Positions 25,701 to 34,714 of a stretch of DNA of 64,000 bases are shown in pieces. How positions within the stretch are numbered: position 1 is the stretch's first letter; every line of letters begins with the position of its first letter. The DNA comes from Marinoscillum pacificum (lineage in GTDB: Bacteria; Bacteroidota; Bacteroidia; Cytophagales; Cyclobacteriaceae). The stretch lies in NCBI RefSeq assembly GCF_024714495.1, contig NZ_JAMZMJ010000007.1, forward strand, positions 124,001-188,000, read 5' to 3'. The notes under the pieces were generated by a model. That model was not told where the DNA came from and made no database searches. It saw only the letters and a list, made by a program, of their open reading frames with translations. A program made the position numbers and the translations under genes.

Positions 25701-27548
25701 TTATTGTTGTAATCTGTTGGCCATGTCTACCAACTGAATAAATTCTGTACGGTATCCATATTCATCATCACCTTTATTTTTCTTAGCTGAAGCCAGTACC
25801 TGATCAAAAGTTAAGTTGCCTTTAAATTCAGAGTCTCTAAGTAGCATTCCGAAGCTGGCTACTGTTACTGCCCAGTTCAAATTGTTATCTTGATCCATAT
25901 GATCATCGTTGGCAATAGTCTGAGTTATTAATTTGCTTTTGCTTCCGTCTGGTTCTTTGTATCTGAACTTAACTGTCAGCAATTCATCAGCATTGCCAGT
26001 GGTGGAAGCATCCTGATATTTCAATGGATCGATATCTTTGATAAACTGACTTTTTACTCCAACAGGAATTACTTCGTATAGAGCTGTCACCGTATGGCCA
26101 CTACCCAACTCACCGGCATCTTTTTTGTCATCATTGAAGTCTTCATCATTTAGCTTACGGTTTTCATAACCAATCAATCTATAGGCCTGAACGGCGTTAG
26201 GATTAAACTCAACCTGAATTTTCACATCCTTTGCGATAGTGAACAATGTTCCACCAAATTCGGTAACCAATACTTTCTTGGCTTCCATGATATTGTCGAT
26301 ATAAGCGTAGTTTCCATTTCCTTTATCGGCCAATGTTTCCATTTTGGAATCCTTATAGTTACCCATTCCAAAACCTAGCACGGTTAAGAATACTCCACTT
26401 TCTCTTTTCTCCTCAATTAATCGCTGCATCTCGCCATTGCTAGAAACTCCTACATTGAAATCTCCATCTGTAGCAAGGATCACGCGATTGTTTCCACCTT
26501 TTACAAATTGCTCCTGAGCTACTTTATACGCTAATCGAATACCCTCACCACCTGCAGTTGATCCTCCAGCATTCAGTTTTTCAATAGCTTCTAGAATTTT
26601 CTTTTTGTCAGAACCATCTGTTGGTTCCAATACGAGACCTGCAGCTCCCGCATAGACCACAATAGAGATTTTGTCTTGAGGTCGTAGTTCGTTGACTAAC
26701 ATTTTAATTGAACTTTTTAATAGAGGTAGTTTATTTGGAGCACTCATACTGCCACTTACGTCTAGAAGGAATACGACATTGGAAGCAGGTAATTCATCCA
26801 TATCTAGTTTTTTTCCTTGAATCCCCACTTTTACAAGTAAATGCTTGTCATTCCAGGGAGCTTTGGTTTTAGATGTATGAATCGCAAATGGCTTACTGTC
26901 TGTTGGGCCATCATAGTCGTAATGGAAGTAATTGATCATTTCTTCTATTCGAACCGCGTCTTTTGGGGGCATAGACCCCATGTTTAGGAAACGACGCATG
27001 TTGCTGTATGATGCGGCATCTACATCTATGGAGAAAGTAGATAGTGGTTTGTCTTTGCTGTTATGAAAGATGTTTTCTTCAATGGCATCATATTCTTCAG
27101 TATTGTGAACAGGCATTTGTTCGTAGGTCATCATTGGTGAACTTCTTTTTAAAGAAGATTGACCTCTAATCATTATTTCGGCTACAGAACCTGCTAGCCT
27201 TTCTTGAAGAGGCATTTCATATTCAGCATCTTCCATTACAATAACCTCTTCCAGCTTTTGAAGTGTTTGTAATAGCACCACATCGATTTTTCGTTTCTTT
27301 CCTACTTTGACTTCTTTAGTGTCAAAACCTACAATGGAAAAGGATAATGTGCTTTGCTCATTTGTGACCTTGATGGTGTAATGTCCATTCATGTCTGCAA
27401 TGGATCCGTTTTGGGTTCCTTTTTCTAGAATGCTTACACCTGGAATTGGATTTCCAAGTTCGTCATAAATAGAGCCTGTGATGGTCAAATCTTCTGCATT
27501 CGCTGTGAAAGCAAAGAGTATGGTAATAAGAAAAATAAACTTTTGCAT
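25701..27548 (-). CDS. VWA-domain protein of the YfbK family with N-terminal carboxypeptidase-regulatory-like domain
   Basis: A 615-residue exported protein. The signal peptide (FIFLITILFAFTANAE) is followed by a carboxypeptidase-regulatory-like beta sandwich (about 20-95, GSIYDELGNPIPGVSILEKG). Next come a short LEEVIVMEDAEYEMP segment and RLAGSVAEIMIRGQSSL, which look like TonB-box and plug fragments of SusC receptors. The YfbK-type N-terminal domain (EENIFHNSKDKPLSTFSIDVDAASY) precedes a VWA domain with an intact MIDAS (DVSGSMS, about 266-272) and a DUF3520-like C-terminus. The role is unknown; VWA proteins bind partner proteins through a metal. It is divergent from an ECF sigma factor gene. 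Confidence 0.88.
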   Translation of the reverse strand: MQKFIFLITILFAFTANAEDLTITGSIYDELGNPIPGVSILEKGTQNGSIADMNGHYTIKVTNEQSTLSFSIVGFDTKEVKVGKKRKIDVVLLQTLQKLEEVIVMEDAEYEMPLQERLAGSVAEIMIRGQSSLKRSSPMMTYEQMPVHNTEEYDAIEENIFHNSKDKPLSTFSIDVDAASYSNMRRFLNMGSMPPKDAVRIEEMINYFHYDYDGPTDSKPFAIHTSKTKAPWNDKHLLVKVGIQGKKLDMDELPASNVVFLLDVSGSMSAPNKLPLLKSSIKMLVNELRPQDKISIVVYAGAAGLVLEPTDGSDKKKILEAIEKLNAGGSTAGGEGIRLAYKVAQEQFVKGGNNRVILATDGDFNVGVSSNGEMQRLIEEKRESGVFLTVLGFGMGNYKDSKMETLADKGNGNYAYIDNIMEAKKVLVTEFGGTLFTIAKDVKIQVEFNPNAVQAYRLIGYENRKLNDEDFNDDKKDAGELGSGHTVTALYEVIPVGVKSQFIKDIDPLKYQDASTTGNADELLTVKFRYKEPDGSKSKLITQTIANDDHMDQDNNLNWAVTVASFGMLLRDSEFKGNLTFDQVLASAKKNKGDDEYGYRTEFIQLVDMANRLQQ

Positions 27549-27663
27549 GTCGGTATCATTTTTGATTTGTATTGTTGAGATGCCGATGCACTATGTTTTC
27601 CATAAAATACTGCGAGAAATTTTTAATAAAATTCGTATATCGCTGATAATCAGTTGTTAATAG

Positions 27664-28233
27664 TTGAAATTATATTCATCAAATACCGACCAGCGCACAG
27701 ATGAAGACCTGTTGAGCTCCTATCAATCTAGTTTTGATAGTGAGATCATTGGTGTGCTTTTCAATAGATATGTGCATTTGGTTTATGGTCTTTGTTTGAA
27801 GTATTTGAAGGATCGAGATGAAGCGCAAGATGCAGTGATGGAAATATTTGAGTCTTTACAAAAGAAGTTGAAGACTCATGAAGTGCAGCATTTCAAGAGT
27901 TGGTTATACATGGTTTCGAAGAACCATTGTTTGATGTATCTGCGAAAACATACACCAACTGAAAAAATCAATGGCACAATTATGGAAAATGAGTTAATCA
28001 TGCATCCTATAGATGAAGAGAAGCCAATTGATGAAGATTTATCAGCTTTGGAAAAGTGCTTGAAGCAACTGAGAGATGACCAACAACAATGTGTTAGGTT
28101 GTTTTATCTGAAGCAGCACAGCTATGAAGAGGTAAGTCAAATGACGGCTTTTGCTTTGAAGAAAGTGAAGAGCTACATTCAAAACGGGAAACGAAATTTA
28201 AAAATCTGCCTGGAGAAGAATCATGTCAGCTAA
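27664..28233 (+). CDS. ECF-type RNA polymerase sigma factor
   Basis: A 189-residue sigma-70 family protein. Region 2 covers IIGVLFNRYVHLVYGLCLKYLKDRDEAQDAVMEIFESL with the DEAQDAVME core-binding helix, and FKSWLYMVSKNHCLMYLRK is the -10 recognition part. Region 4 is LEKCLKQLRDDQQQCVRLFYLKQHSYEEVSQMT, with a helix-turn-helix at VSQMTAFALKKVKSYIQNGKR. The start is TTG at 27664, since no in-frame ATG lies before region 2. It overlaps the next gene by 11 bp, the usual coupling of an ECF sigma to its regulator. Confidence 0.88.
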   Translation: MKLYSSNTDQRTDEDLLSSYQSSFDSEIIGVLFNRYVHLVYGLCLKYLKDRDEAQDAVMEIFESLQKKLKTHEVQHFKSWLYMVSKNHCLMYLRKHTPTEKINGTIMENELIMHPIDEEKPIDEDLSALEKCLKQLRDDQQQCVRLFYLKQHSYEEVSQMTAFALKKVKSYIQNGKRNLKICLEKNHVS

Positions 28234-29665
28234 GAAACGTGACATATCGAGAGAGGAAATGCGACAGTACCTGGAGGGTAAACTGAAAGGGAAAGCTGCG
28301 CATGAGGTAGAGCGTCATTTGCTGGAAAATGAGTTTGCCGATGAGGCAATGGATGGGTTTGAAGGATTTGATCAGGAATTGATTGATGCGGATATTAACC
28401 GTCTTAAGGCGAGAGTTGCCAGCAAAAAACGCAACGGGTTTTTCTATTATGTGGCAGCTGCGGTGGCGCTTCTGATCGTTTCGTTGAGTACTGTTTGGTT
28501 CTTGATGGATCAGGTGAATGATGATTCTACTTTATCCTATGAGGAACAAATTAATTCAGAAAAGGATGAGCTGCATGCTGATGAGTCAGTAACAGAAACT
28601 ATCCCAAAGAAAGAAGACGTAGTTGAACAAGAAGAACCACTTCTGATACAAGAGAAAGAAGAAGCTGAGACCAAAGCCATTCCAAAACCAACAAAGGCAG
28701 TAGAACTCAGAACTAAAAAGGAGGCAGAACAAATCATTGCAGAAGTTCGAATTGAGGAGGACTTAGGTTTTGAGGAGGAACTTGAAATTGTTGAAGAGCC
28801 CGTTTTAGCCGAAGTAGTTGTGGAGGAAGATGCAGAATTGCCGGCTCTTGAGCTGATGACTGAGGATTACATGCTTGAGGAAGAAGTAGTTGCTGATATG
28901 GTCATTGATACAAACTCTTTGCAAGACGCTTTAGCGGGTAAAGTTGCTGGAGTAGTTATTTCTGGAAAGCGATCAAAAGCAGAAGAGTCCATGACTAATA
29001 GTGTTGTTGATATTGAGGAGACAAAGGCGAAAAAGCCTATAATGATTCGGGGAATGAGCAGCATTAACAGCAATAATTCGGCTTATGTGACGGGCCAGAT
29101 TACTGATGATACCGGCGAACCTATTCCTGGAGTTAATGTAGTGATCAAAGGAACATTAACCGGGACTACTTCGGACCTTGAAGGGAATTATAAGATTGTT
29201 CGAATTCCTGGAATGGTTTTGAACTTTTCATTCATTGGTCTGGCATCAACAGATATTACTGTTGGAGATCAGCCGGAAATCAATGTAGAAATGGAGTCAG
29301 ACGTGCAATCCCTCAGTGAGGTTGTGGTGGTTGGCTACGGAGAAGCGGATGAAGTGGAAGAAAGCTACCAAAGTGCACGACCACAAATGGGTATGTCTGA
29401 ATACAAAGACTATCTGGAGCGCAACCTGAGATATCCGGAGGAGGCTCAAGAAAGACAAATTGAGGGTAAAGTCATTCTCAAACTGACCATCAATAGCTTC
29501 GGTGAAATAGAAGAAATCGATGTGAAGAGAAATCTGGGTTTTGGGTGTGATGAGGAAGCAATCCGCCTGGTAGAGGATGGTCCAAAATGGCTCCCTGCAG
29601 AAAAGGACGGTTCAAACATTTCTTCTACAGTAAGAGTGAAGGTGAAGTTTGAGTTGGAGGATTAG
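28223..29665 (+). CDS. Anti-sigma-factor / TonB-C-terminal fusion with SusC-like motifs
   Basis: A 480-residue inner-membrane protein. Residues 1-70 form an anti-sigma-like helical domain (ISREEMRQYLEGKLKGKAAHEVERHLL), followed by one membrane helix (FYYVAAAVALLIVSLSTVWF, about 74-95). A long Glu- and Lys-rich periplasmic linker leads to LQDALAGKVAGVVIS and MIRGMSSINSNNSAYV, which resemble SusC plug segments. A carboxypeptidase-regulatory-like domain (about 290-365) ends in a TonB-box-like LSEVVVVGYG. A TonB C-terminal domain closes it (YPEEAQERQIEGKVILKLTINSFGEIEEI, then VEDGPKWLPA). Probably it holds the cotranslated sigma factor until a periplasmic signal arrives. Confidence 0.82.
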   Translation: MSAKKRDISREEMRQYLEGKLKGKAAHEVERHLLENEFADEAMDGFEGFDQELIDADINRLKARVASKKRNGFFYYVAAAVALLIVSLSTVWFLMDQVNDDSTLSYEEQINSEKDELHADESVTETIPKKEDVVEQEEPLLIQEKEEAETKAIPKPTKAVELRTKKEAEQIIAEVRIEEDLGFEEELEIVEEPVLAEVVVEEDAELPALELMTEDYMLEEEVVADMVIDTNSLQDALAGKVAGVVISGKRSKAEESMTNSVVDIEETKAKKPIMIRGMSSINSNNSAYVTGQITDDTGEPIPGVNVVIKGTLTGTTSDLEGNYKIVRIPGMVLNFSFIGLASTDITVGDQPEINVEMESDVQSLSEVVVVGYGEADEVEESYQSARPQMGMSEYKDYLERNLRYPEEAQERQIEGKVILKLTINSFGEIEEIDVKRNLGFGCDEEAIRLVEDGPKWLPAEKDGSNISSTVRVKVKFELED

Positions 29666-30504
29666 CGTTGCGCTTTCACCATTCGATCCTTTCCATTCAA
29701 ATCTTGAAGAATCTCCACGTTTTCATATCCTAATTGGAGAAGCATTTCTTTAGTTGACTGACCCAATCGCTCATGAATTTCAAAGTAGAGTTTACCATTT
29801 TCATTCAAATTGGTTGTTCCAAACTCAGCGATTTTCTGATAAAAAAGTAATGGATCTTTGTCTTCTACAAAAAGCGCCAATCCAGGTTCGAAATCCAGTA
29901 CATTTTGGTGCATGGAAGCCTTGTCAGAGTAGGGAATGTACGGTGGATTGCTTACGATGATGTCAAATTTCTCCTCCGAGGTGATGTTCAAGGCGTCCAT
30001 TAATTCAAATTGGACATTGGCTGATAGACTTTCTGCATTTGACTTTGCAACCGAAAGAGCTTCTGGAGATATATCCCAAGCTGAGATTTGAGCTTCCTGG
30101 ATCTTCAATTTTAAACTGATTGGAATACAACCAGTTCCTGTTCCTATATCTAGAATTTTAATAGCTCCTTTGTTTTCGTTGGCAATTAAGTAAACCAGTT
30201 CTTCCGTTTCGGGTCGTGGGATTAAGGTGTCTGGAGTTACTTTGAATAAGTGTTCACAGAAATAAGCAAAGCCAACAATGTGCTGAACAGGTTCATAACT
30301 TAAAAGTCTTTTTGTTGCGCTTTCAAGTTGCTCCAATTCAAGCTCGGAGAGACTTTTTTCAGAATTAACTAGTCTATCAGTTCTGGAAATTTTTAGCAGA
30401 TCTTCGAAGAGAATATTGGCAATGGATTCTGCCTCTCCAGCGTCATAAGCTGGAGTGAGCGATTCTACTAATTGACTAAAAGCTTTTGATATGGTCTGAT
30501 TCAC
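29662..30504 (-). CDS. prmC: Peptide chain release factor N5-glutamine methyltransferase
   Basis: A 280-residue SAM-dependent methyltransferase that methylates the GGQ glutamine of release factors RF1 and RF2. An N-terminal helical domain contains VQHIVGFAYFCEHLFKV and the signature LIPRPETEELV. The Rossmann fold has ILDIGTGTGCIPISL for SAM binding, and the catalytic NPPY is in IIVSNPPYIPYSD. The length is normal. Its end overlaps the convergent anti-sigma gene by four bases, and its start is 43 bp from the divergent ribD start. Confidence 0.95.
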   Translation of the reverse strand: MNQTISKAFSQLVESLTPAYDAGEAESIANILFEDLLKISRTDRLVNSEKSLSELELEQLESATKRLLSYEPVQHIVGFAYFCEHLFKVTPDTLIPRPETEELVYLIANENKGAIKILDIGTGTGCIPISLKLKIQEAQISAWDISPEALSVAKSNAESLSANVQFELMDALNITSEEKFDIIVSNPPYIPYSDKASMHQNVLDFEPGLALFVEDKDPLLFYQKIAEFGTTNLNENGKLYFEIHERLGQSTKEMLLQLGYENVEILQDLNGKDRMVKAQR

Positions 30505-30547
30505 ACTCGAAGTTAGATAATCAGGCTAAACAAATTAAATTCGCGAC

Positions 30548-31570
30548 ATGTCGGATCAACACTACATGCAACGAGCACTTCAGTTGGCTCAATTGGGAAT
30601 AGGAAAGGTTAGCCCAAATCCGATGGTAGGTTGTGTGATTGTTCATCATGACAAAATCATAGGAGAAGGCTATCATGAGCAATATGGTGGTCCACATGCA
30701 GAGGTTAATGCAGTGGCAGATGTGACCAATAAAGAGTTGCTGAATGAGGCCGTTGTTTATGTAACCCTTGAGCCATGTTCTCACTATGGTAAAACACCTC
30801 CCTGTGCTGATTTATTGGTGCATCATCAAGTAAAGAAGGTGGTGATCTGCAATGATGATCCAAATCCCCTGGTTGCTGGTAAAGGAATCCAACGCTTGAA
30901 AGAAGCAGGGATAGTGGTGGAAATAGGATTGCTGTCTGATCAGGGGTTGGAGTTAAATAGACGCTTTTTCACATCTTTTGAGAAGAAACGACCTTATGTC
31001 ATTTTGAAGTGGGCTCAAACAGCTGATGGCTTTGTAGCTCGAGAAAATTTTGATAGCAAGTGGATCAGCAATCAGTATTCGCGTCAGATGGTTCATAAGT
31101 GGCGTTCAGAAGAAATCGCGATATTGGTTGGAAAGAATACGGCACTTTATGATAATCCTTCATTAACCACCAGAGACTGGTATGGTGCTGATCCTGTAAG
31201 AGTAGTTTTGGATAAGAAGCTGGAGCTAAACCGATCAATGCATTTATTTGATGGCTCTGTAAAGACCTATTGTTTTACAACTTTAGAGGAAGTTGATTCA
31301 GCAAACATGGAATTTATTCAGGTAGCTGAAATTACACCAGGGGTTGTATTGCAGGAATTGCATAATCGAAGGATTCAATCAATTATCATTGAAGGAGGAT
31401 CAAAAACTTTACAAAGTTTCATTGATGCAAACCTTTGGGATGAAGCGCGTGTTTTTACTTCTGAAACGCGCTTCGAAAAGGGAATTAAGGCACCTGATAT
31501 AAATGGAAACATTATTTCAGAGGAGAACGTACAACAAGATCAACTTAGAATTATAAGAAACCATGGCTGA
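30548..31570 (+). CDS. ribD: Riboflavin biosynthesis bifunctional deaminase/reductase
   Basis: A 340-residue bifunctional enzyme for the second and third steps of riboflavin synthesis. The N-terminal zinc deaminase domain has GGPHAEVNAV (His ligand and catalytic Glu) and EPCSHYGKTPPC (two Cys ligands). The C-terminal reductase domain (from about residue 150, RPYVILKWAQTADGFVA) contains VGKNTALYDNPSLTTR and the NADPH-binding IIIEGGSKTLQSFI. It overlaps the downstream GAF protein gene by 8 bp. Confidence 0.95.
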   Translation: MSDQHYMQRALQLAQLGIGKVSPNPMVGCVIVHHDKIIGEGYHEQYGGPHAEVNAVADVTNKELLNEAVVYVTLEPCSHYGKTPPCADLLVHHQVKKVVICNDDPNPLVAGKGIQRLKEAGIVVEIGLLSDQGLELNRRFFTSFEKKRPYVILKWAQTADGFVARENFDSKWISNQYSRQMVHKWRSEEIAILVGKNTALYDNPSLTTRDWYGADPVRVVLDKKLELNRSMHLFDGSVKTYCFTTLEEVDSANMEFIQVAEITPGVVLQELHNRRIQSIIIEGGSKTLQSFIDANLWDEARVFTSETRFEKGIKAPDINGNIISEENVQQDQLRIIRNHG

Positions 31571-32042
31571 GGAATTACACATCTCTACATCTACAGATAA
31601 GATTGAAAAATATGAATCTCTGATTCCACAGATTGAGGCTTTGATCTCAGGTGAATCTGATATGGTAGCAAACCTTGCCAATATCTCAGCGGCTTTGCGC
31701 TATGGAATGGACTTCTTCTGGGTGGGCTTTTACATGGTTAAAGAAGATCAGTTGGTTCTTGGTCCATTTCAAGGACCGATAGCATGCACCAGAATCAATA
31801 AAGGAAAAGGAGTTTGCGGTTCTGTTTGGGAAAAGGGGATTACTGCTGTTGTCCCTAATGTAGACGAGTATCCAGGTCACATTGCGTGTAGTTCGGATAG
31901 TAAGTCAGAGATTGTTGTTCCAATCAAGAAAGATGGAGAAGTAATAGGAGTCCTTGATGTGGATAGTGATCAATTGGAATCATTCGATGACATTGATCAA
32001 AAGTATCTAGAGAGACTGATGGACAGCCTCTCTAAGAATTAA
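31563..32042 (+). CDS. Free methionine-(R)-sulfoxide reductase (GAF domain)
   Basis: A 159-residue single GAF-domain protein of the fRMsr (YebR/MsrC) type that reduces free Met-R-sulfoxide. The three cysteines typical of the family are in IACTRINKGKGVCGSVWEKG and the following GHIACSSDSKSEIVVPI, and VIGVLDVDSDQLESFDD closes the fold. The 159-residue length is normal. The ATG overlaps the ribD stop, so the two genes are cotranscribed. It ends 2 bp from the convergent RDD gene. Confidence 0.9.
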   Translation: MAEELHISTSTDKIEKYESLIPQIEALISGESDMVANLANISAALRYGMDFFWVGFYMVKEDQLVLGPFQGPIACTRINKGKGVCGSVWEKGITAVVPNVDEYPGHIACSSDSKSEIVVPIKKDGEVIGVLDVDSDQLESFDDIDQKYLERLMDSLSKN

Positions 32043-32044
32043 GA

Positions 32045-32521
32045 TTATTTTTTCACTACCAATGCTCCAGCGATCATGTCATGAAGAGCTTGTTTCTTAT
32101 CTGTGAAGCCAGCTATGATATAGCCAATGAATAAAATTGTTTGAGAAACTATTTTTCCTAAGTTTCTCAAAAGTGATTTCCCAAAATCTAATGGTCTTCC
32201 TTCTGTGTCAGTGACTTTAAGACCTAGAGCCATTTTACCGAATGTTGCTTCGAATTTACTCGCCTCAAGAATGGTGTAGTAAAGGATGGAAATTAAACTT
32301 GAAACCAAAAAAACACTGCCCATAGTACTAATTGCAGCAAAGGCAGCCGCTATAGCTTGTTCATCAGACATATTTCCGTTGCTCATATTCATTGCCATGT
32401 CGATACCAAATATTCCAAGAATTGGAAATATGACAATGGTTTGAAGTGCGCCTATGATTATATAATCAATGATCATTGCTACAAATCGTAGCCAGAATCC
32501 AGCGTAGTTTGTTGTTGACAT
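32045..32521 (-). CDS. RDD family membrane protein
   Basis: A 158-residue membrane protein. The N-terminal helix has AGFWLRFVAMIIDYIIIGAL, where R and D match the RDD family pattern. A second hydrophobic hairpin follows at IAAAFAAISTMGSVFLVSSLISILYY. The DTEGRPLDFGKSLLRNLGKIVSQTILFIGYI segment, which precedes the last helix, is the family's most conserved part. The function is unknown, with transport roles suggested for relatives. The coding end is 2 bp from the fRMsr end, and it is the only leftward gene before the terminator of psd. Confidence 0.85.
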   Translation of the reverse strand: MSTTNYAGFWLRFVAMIIDYIIIGALQTIVIFPILGIFGIDMAMNMSNGNMSDEQAIAAAFAAISTMGSVFLVSSLISILYYTILEASKFEATFGKMALGLKVTDTEGRPLDFGKSLLRNLGKIVSQTILFIGYIIAGFTDKKQALHDMIAGALVVKK

Positions 32522-32580
32522 TTGTATGTAGTTAGGTTTTTTAATTTGATGATTAAGATACTAAGATTGCCCTAAATGAA

Positions 32581-32612
32581 AAAAGCCATTGTGAGGAATC
32601 ACAATGGCTTTT
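32581..32612 (-). terminator. Terminator downstream of psd
   Basis: A perfect 13-bp inverted repeat, AAAAGCCATTGTG and CACAATGGCTTTT, with a 6-base loop, is located about 20 bp beyond the psd stop in the leftward direction and 60 bp upstream of the RDD start. Confidence 0.8.
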
Positions 32613-32630
32613 AGTATATTTTGTAAATAC

Positions 32631-33287
32631 TTAAGGTAACTCAGCAATAACCGTTTTGCCTCCGTATGAGATATCGTCAATATTTACTTTGATCTTCGCA
32701 TCCAGTGGTAGATACAAGTCAATTCTACTTCCAAAACGAATGAATCCAAATTTTTCTCCTTGAACAACTGGATTGCCAGTTTCAGAGTAGAAGCAAATTC
32801 TTCTAGCTACCGCACCTGCTACCTGACGCATCATGATTTCTACACCAGACTTTAACTTCAAGCCAATGGATGTTCTTTCATTATCTGTACTTGATTTTGG
32901 GTGCCAAGCTACCAAAAACTTACCTGGGTGATGCTTAAAATAAGATACTTCACCAGCTACTGGGCTTCTGTTTACGTGAACATTAAGAGGAGACATGAAT
33001 ATCGAAACTTGAATTCTCTTTTCTTTCAAATATTCGGTTTCTTCAGTCTCTTCAATTACAACTACTTTTCCATCTGCAGGAGCAATGATGTGTTTATCGT
33101 TTAGCTCAATAGCAATTTCTGGATCTCTAAAAAATCTCACAACGAGGATAAACATTACCACAGCGGCAACTCCCAAAATGATCTGAACGATCTGAAATGG
33201 AATCAACCAATATAATAGTGCATAAAGCAACACTAGAACCAGCGTTGCAATTGGAATAATCTTGTATCCTTCTTTGTGAATAGTCAT
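32631..33287 (-). CDS. psd: Phosphatidylserine decarboxylase family protein
   Basis: A 218-residue short-form PSD that makes phosphatidylethanolamine. Two N-terminal membrane helices (IIPIATLVLVLLYALLYWLI and IVQIILGVAAVVMFILVVRFF) are followed by the soluble domain: FRDPEIAIE, IIAPADGKVVVIEE, IFMSPLNVHVNRSPVAG and KFGFIRFGSRIDLYLP. The GS within that last motif is the self-cleavage site that creates the pyruvoyl group. It is 2 bp downstream of the Glu/Leu dehydrogenase gene and has its own terminator. Confidence 0.92.
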   Translation of the reverse strand: MTIHKEGYKIIPIATLVLVLLYALLYWLIPFQIVQIILGVAAVVMFILVVRFFRDPEIAIELNDKHIIAPADGKVVVIEETEETEYLKEKRIQVSIFMSPLNVHVNRSPVAGEVSYFKHHPGKFLVAWHPKSSTDNERTSIGLKLKSGVEIMMRQVAGAVARRICFYSETGNPVVQGEKFGFIRFGSRIDLYLPLDAKIKVNIDDISYGGKTVIAELP

Positions 33288-33289
33288 TG

Positions 33290-34564
33290 TTAGAATCCTC
33301 CTCTGAATTTGTAAGTCTTCGCTACTTTGTCAATAGCAACAATATACGCAGCGATACGCAATGATACATCGTATTGCTGAGCTGTTTCATATACTTTATC
33401 GAAAGCTGTTTTCATGATCCTGTCAGATCTGCGGTTTACGCGCTCTGCAGTCCACTTATATCCTAGTCTGTTTTGTACCCACTCAAAGTATGAGACAGTT
33501 ACACCACCAGCATTGGCAAGAATATCAGGCACAGCCATGATACCATTGTCATTTAAGATAGCATCAGCTTTTGCAGATGTTGGTCCGTTAGCACCTTCTA
33601 CGATCAATTTCGCTTTGATTTTAGGTGCGTTTTCTTCGGTGATCACATCCTCTACCGCTGCTGGTACCAAAACATCAACTTCTAGTAGCAGTAATTCGTC
33701 TGGACTGATTTTTTCAGCACCTTCGAATCCGTCCAATGTACCATTGTTGTTGTTTCTGTATTCGATTGCTTTCTGAATGTTGATGCCATTTTTATTGTAG
33801 TAGGCTCCACTTAAATCTGAAACAGATACTACAGTGACGCCTCTTTCATGAAGCAAGCTTGCTGCCCATGAGCCTACGTTTCCAAATCCTTGTACAGCAC
33901 ATGTAGCTTTGAAAGGATTGATTTTCATTTTCTCCATTGCTGCAAGAGCAGAGATCATTACTCCACGTCCAGTCGCTTCTGTTCTGCCAAGCGAACCTCC
34001 AAGTACAAGTGGTTTACCTGTCACAACGGCGTTTACAGTCATGCCCTGAGCACGAGAGTAGTGGTCCATCAACCACGCCATTTCTCTTGGGCCTGTTCCC
34101 ATGTCTGGAGCAGGGATGTCTCTGTCCGGACCGAAAATTTCTAGCATCGCTTGAGTGAACGATCGGGTAAGTCGTTCAATCTCACCAGCAGACATCTCGC
34201 GAGGATTACATTTGATACCACCTTTGGCACCACCATAAGGGATGTCAACTACTGCACATTTCCAGGTCATCCATGCCGCAAGTGCTTTTACTTCATCCAG
34301 ATGAACATCCATGTCATATCGGATACCACCTTTTGAAGGTCCAAGAATGTTAGAGTGAATTACACGATATCCTTCAAACACTTTGATAGAACCATTGTCC
34401 ATCGTGATAGGAAGCGATACGATTACTTGCTTAGTTGGAGATTTTAATACATTGTAGACTTCATCATCCAGACCGAGGTGTTGTGCTGCAATGTGAAATC
34501 TTGACATCATTGACTCGAAAGGATTTCCTTTATCCTTAATGGGAGCCGGTTCAATGTAAGCCAT
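33290..34564 (-). CDS. Glu/Leu/Phe/Val dehydrogenase
   Basis: A 424-residue NAD(P)-dependent amino acid dehydrogenase from the ATG at 34564 (MAYIEPAP). A longer frame to 34609 begins with codons unlike the family. GGAKGGIKCNPREM holds the catalytic Lys and PAPDMGTGPREMAWLMDHYSR the substrate Asp region. The coenzyme domain has VQGFGNVGSWAASLL, and EGANGPTSAKAD and ILANAGGVTVSYFEWVQN follow. Glutamate dehydrogenase is most likely. It interconverts glutamate and 2-oxoglutarate and links nitrogen to carbon metabolism. Specificity cannot be assigned with certainty by eye. Confidence 0.93.
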   Translation of the reverse strand: MAYIEPAPIKDKGNPFESMMSRFHIAAQHLGLDDEVYNVLKSPTKQVIVSLPITMDNGSIKVFEGYRVIHSNILGPSKGGIRYDMDVHLDEVKALAAWMTWKCAVVDIPYGGAKGGIKCNPREMSAGEIERLTRSFTQAMLEIFGPDRDIPAPDMGTGPREMAWLMDHYSRAQGMTVNAVVTGKPLVLGGSLGRTEATGRGVMISALAAMEKMKINPFKATCAVQGFGNVGSWAASLLHERGVTVVSVSDLSGAYYNKNGINIQKAIEYRNNNNGTLDGFEGAEKISPDELLLLEVDVLVPAAVEDVITEENAPKIKAKLIVEGANGPTSAKADAILNDNGIMAVPDILANAGGVTVSYFEWVQNRLGYKWTAERVNRRSDRIMKTAFDKVYETAQQYDVSLRIAAYIVAIDKVAKTYKFRGGF

Positions 34565-34714
34565 GCTTATATAATGATTAAAATGGGTTATTTGTTTATT
34601 TGGCAGCAAAGCTAGCTCTTTCCTGTAATTTACCTAGCTAGTCAATGCTCTTTTCGTCAATATGTTATGTTATACGACAATGAGGAGATTGGTTGCAAAA
34701 ATGATGTGTTTCTA

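Noticed and set aside
27478-27660. Small forward frame between the VWA and sigma factor genes
   Set aside because: It mostly overlaps the antisense of the VWA signal peptide and has no recognisable protein features.
33414-34336. Several open frames opposite the Glu/Leu dehydrogenase gene
   Set aside because: They are antisense frames inside a well-conserved gene, have no family features and overlap one another.
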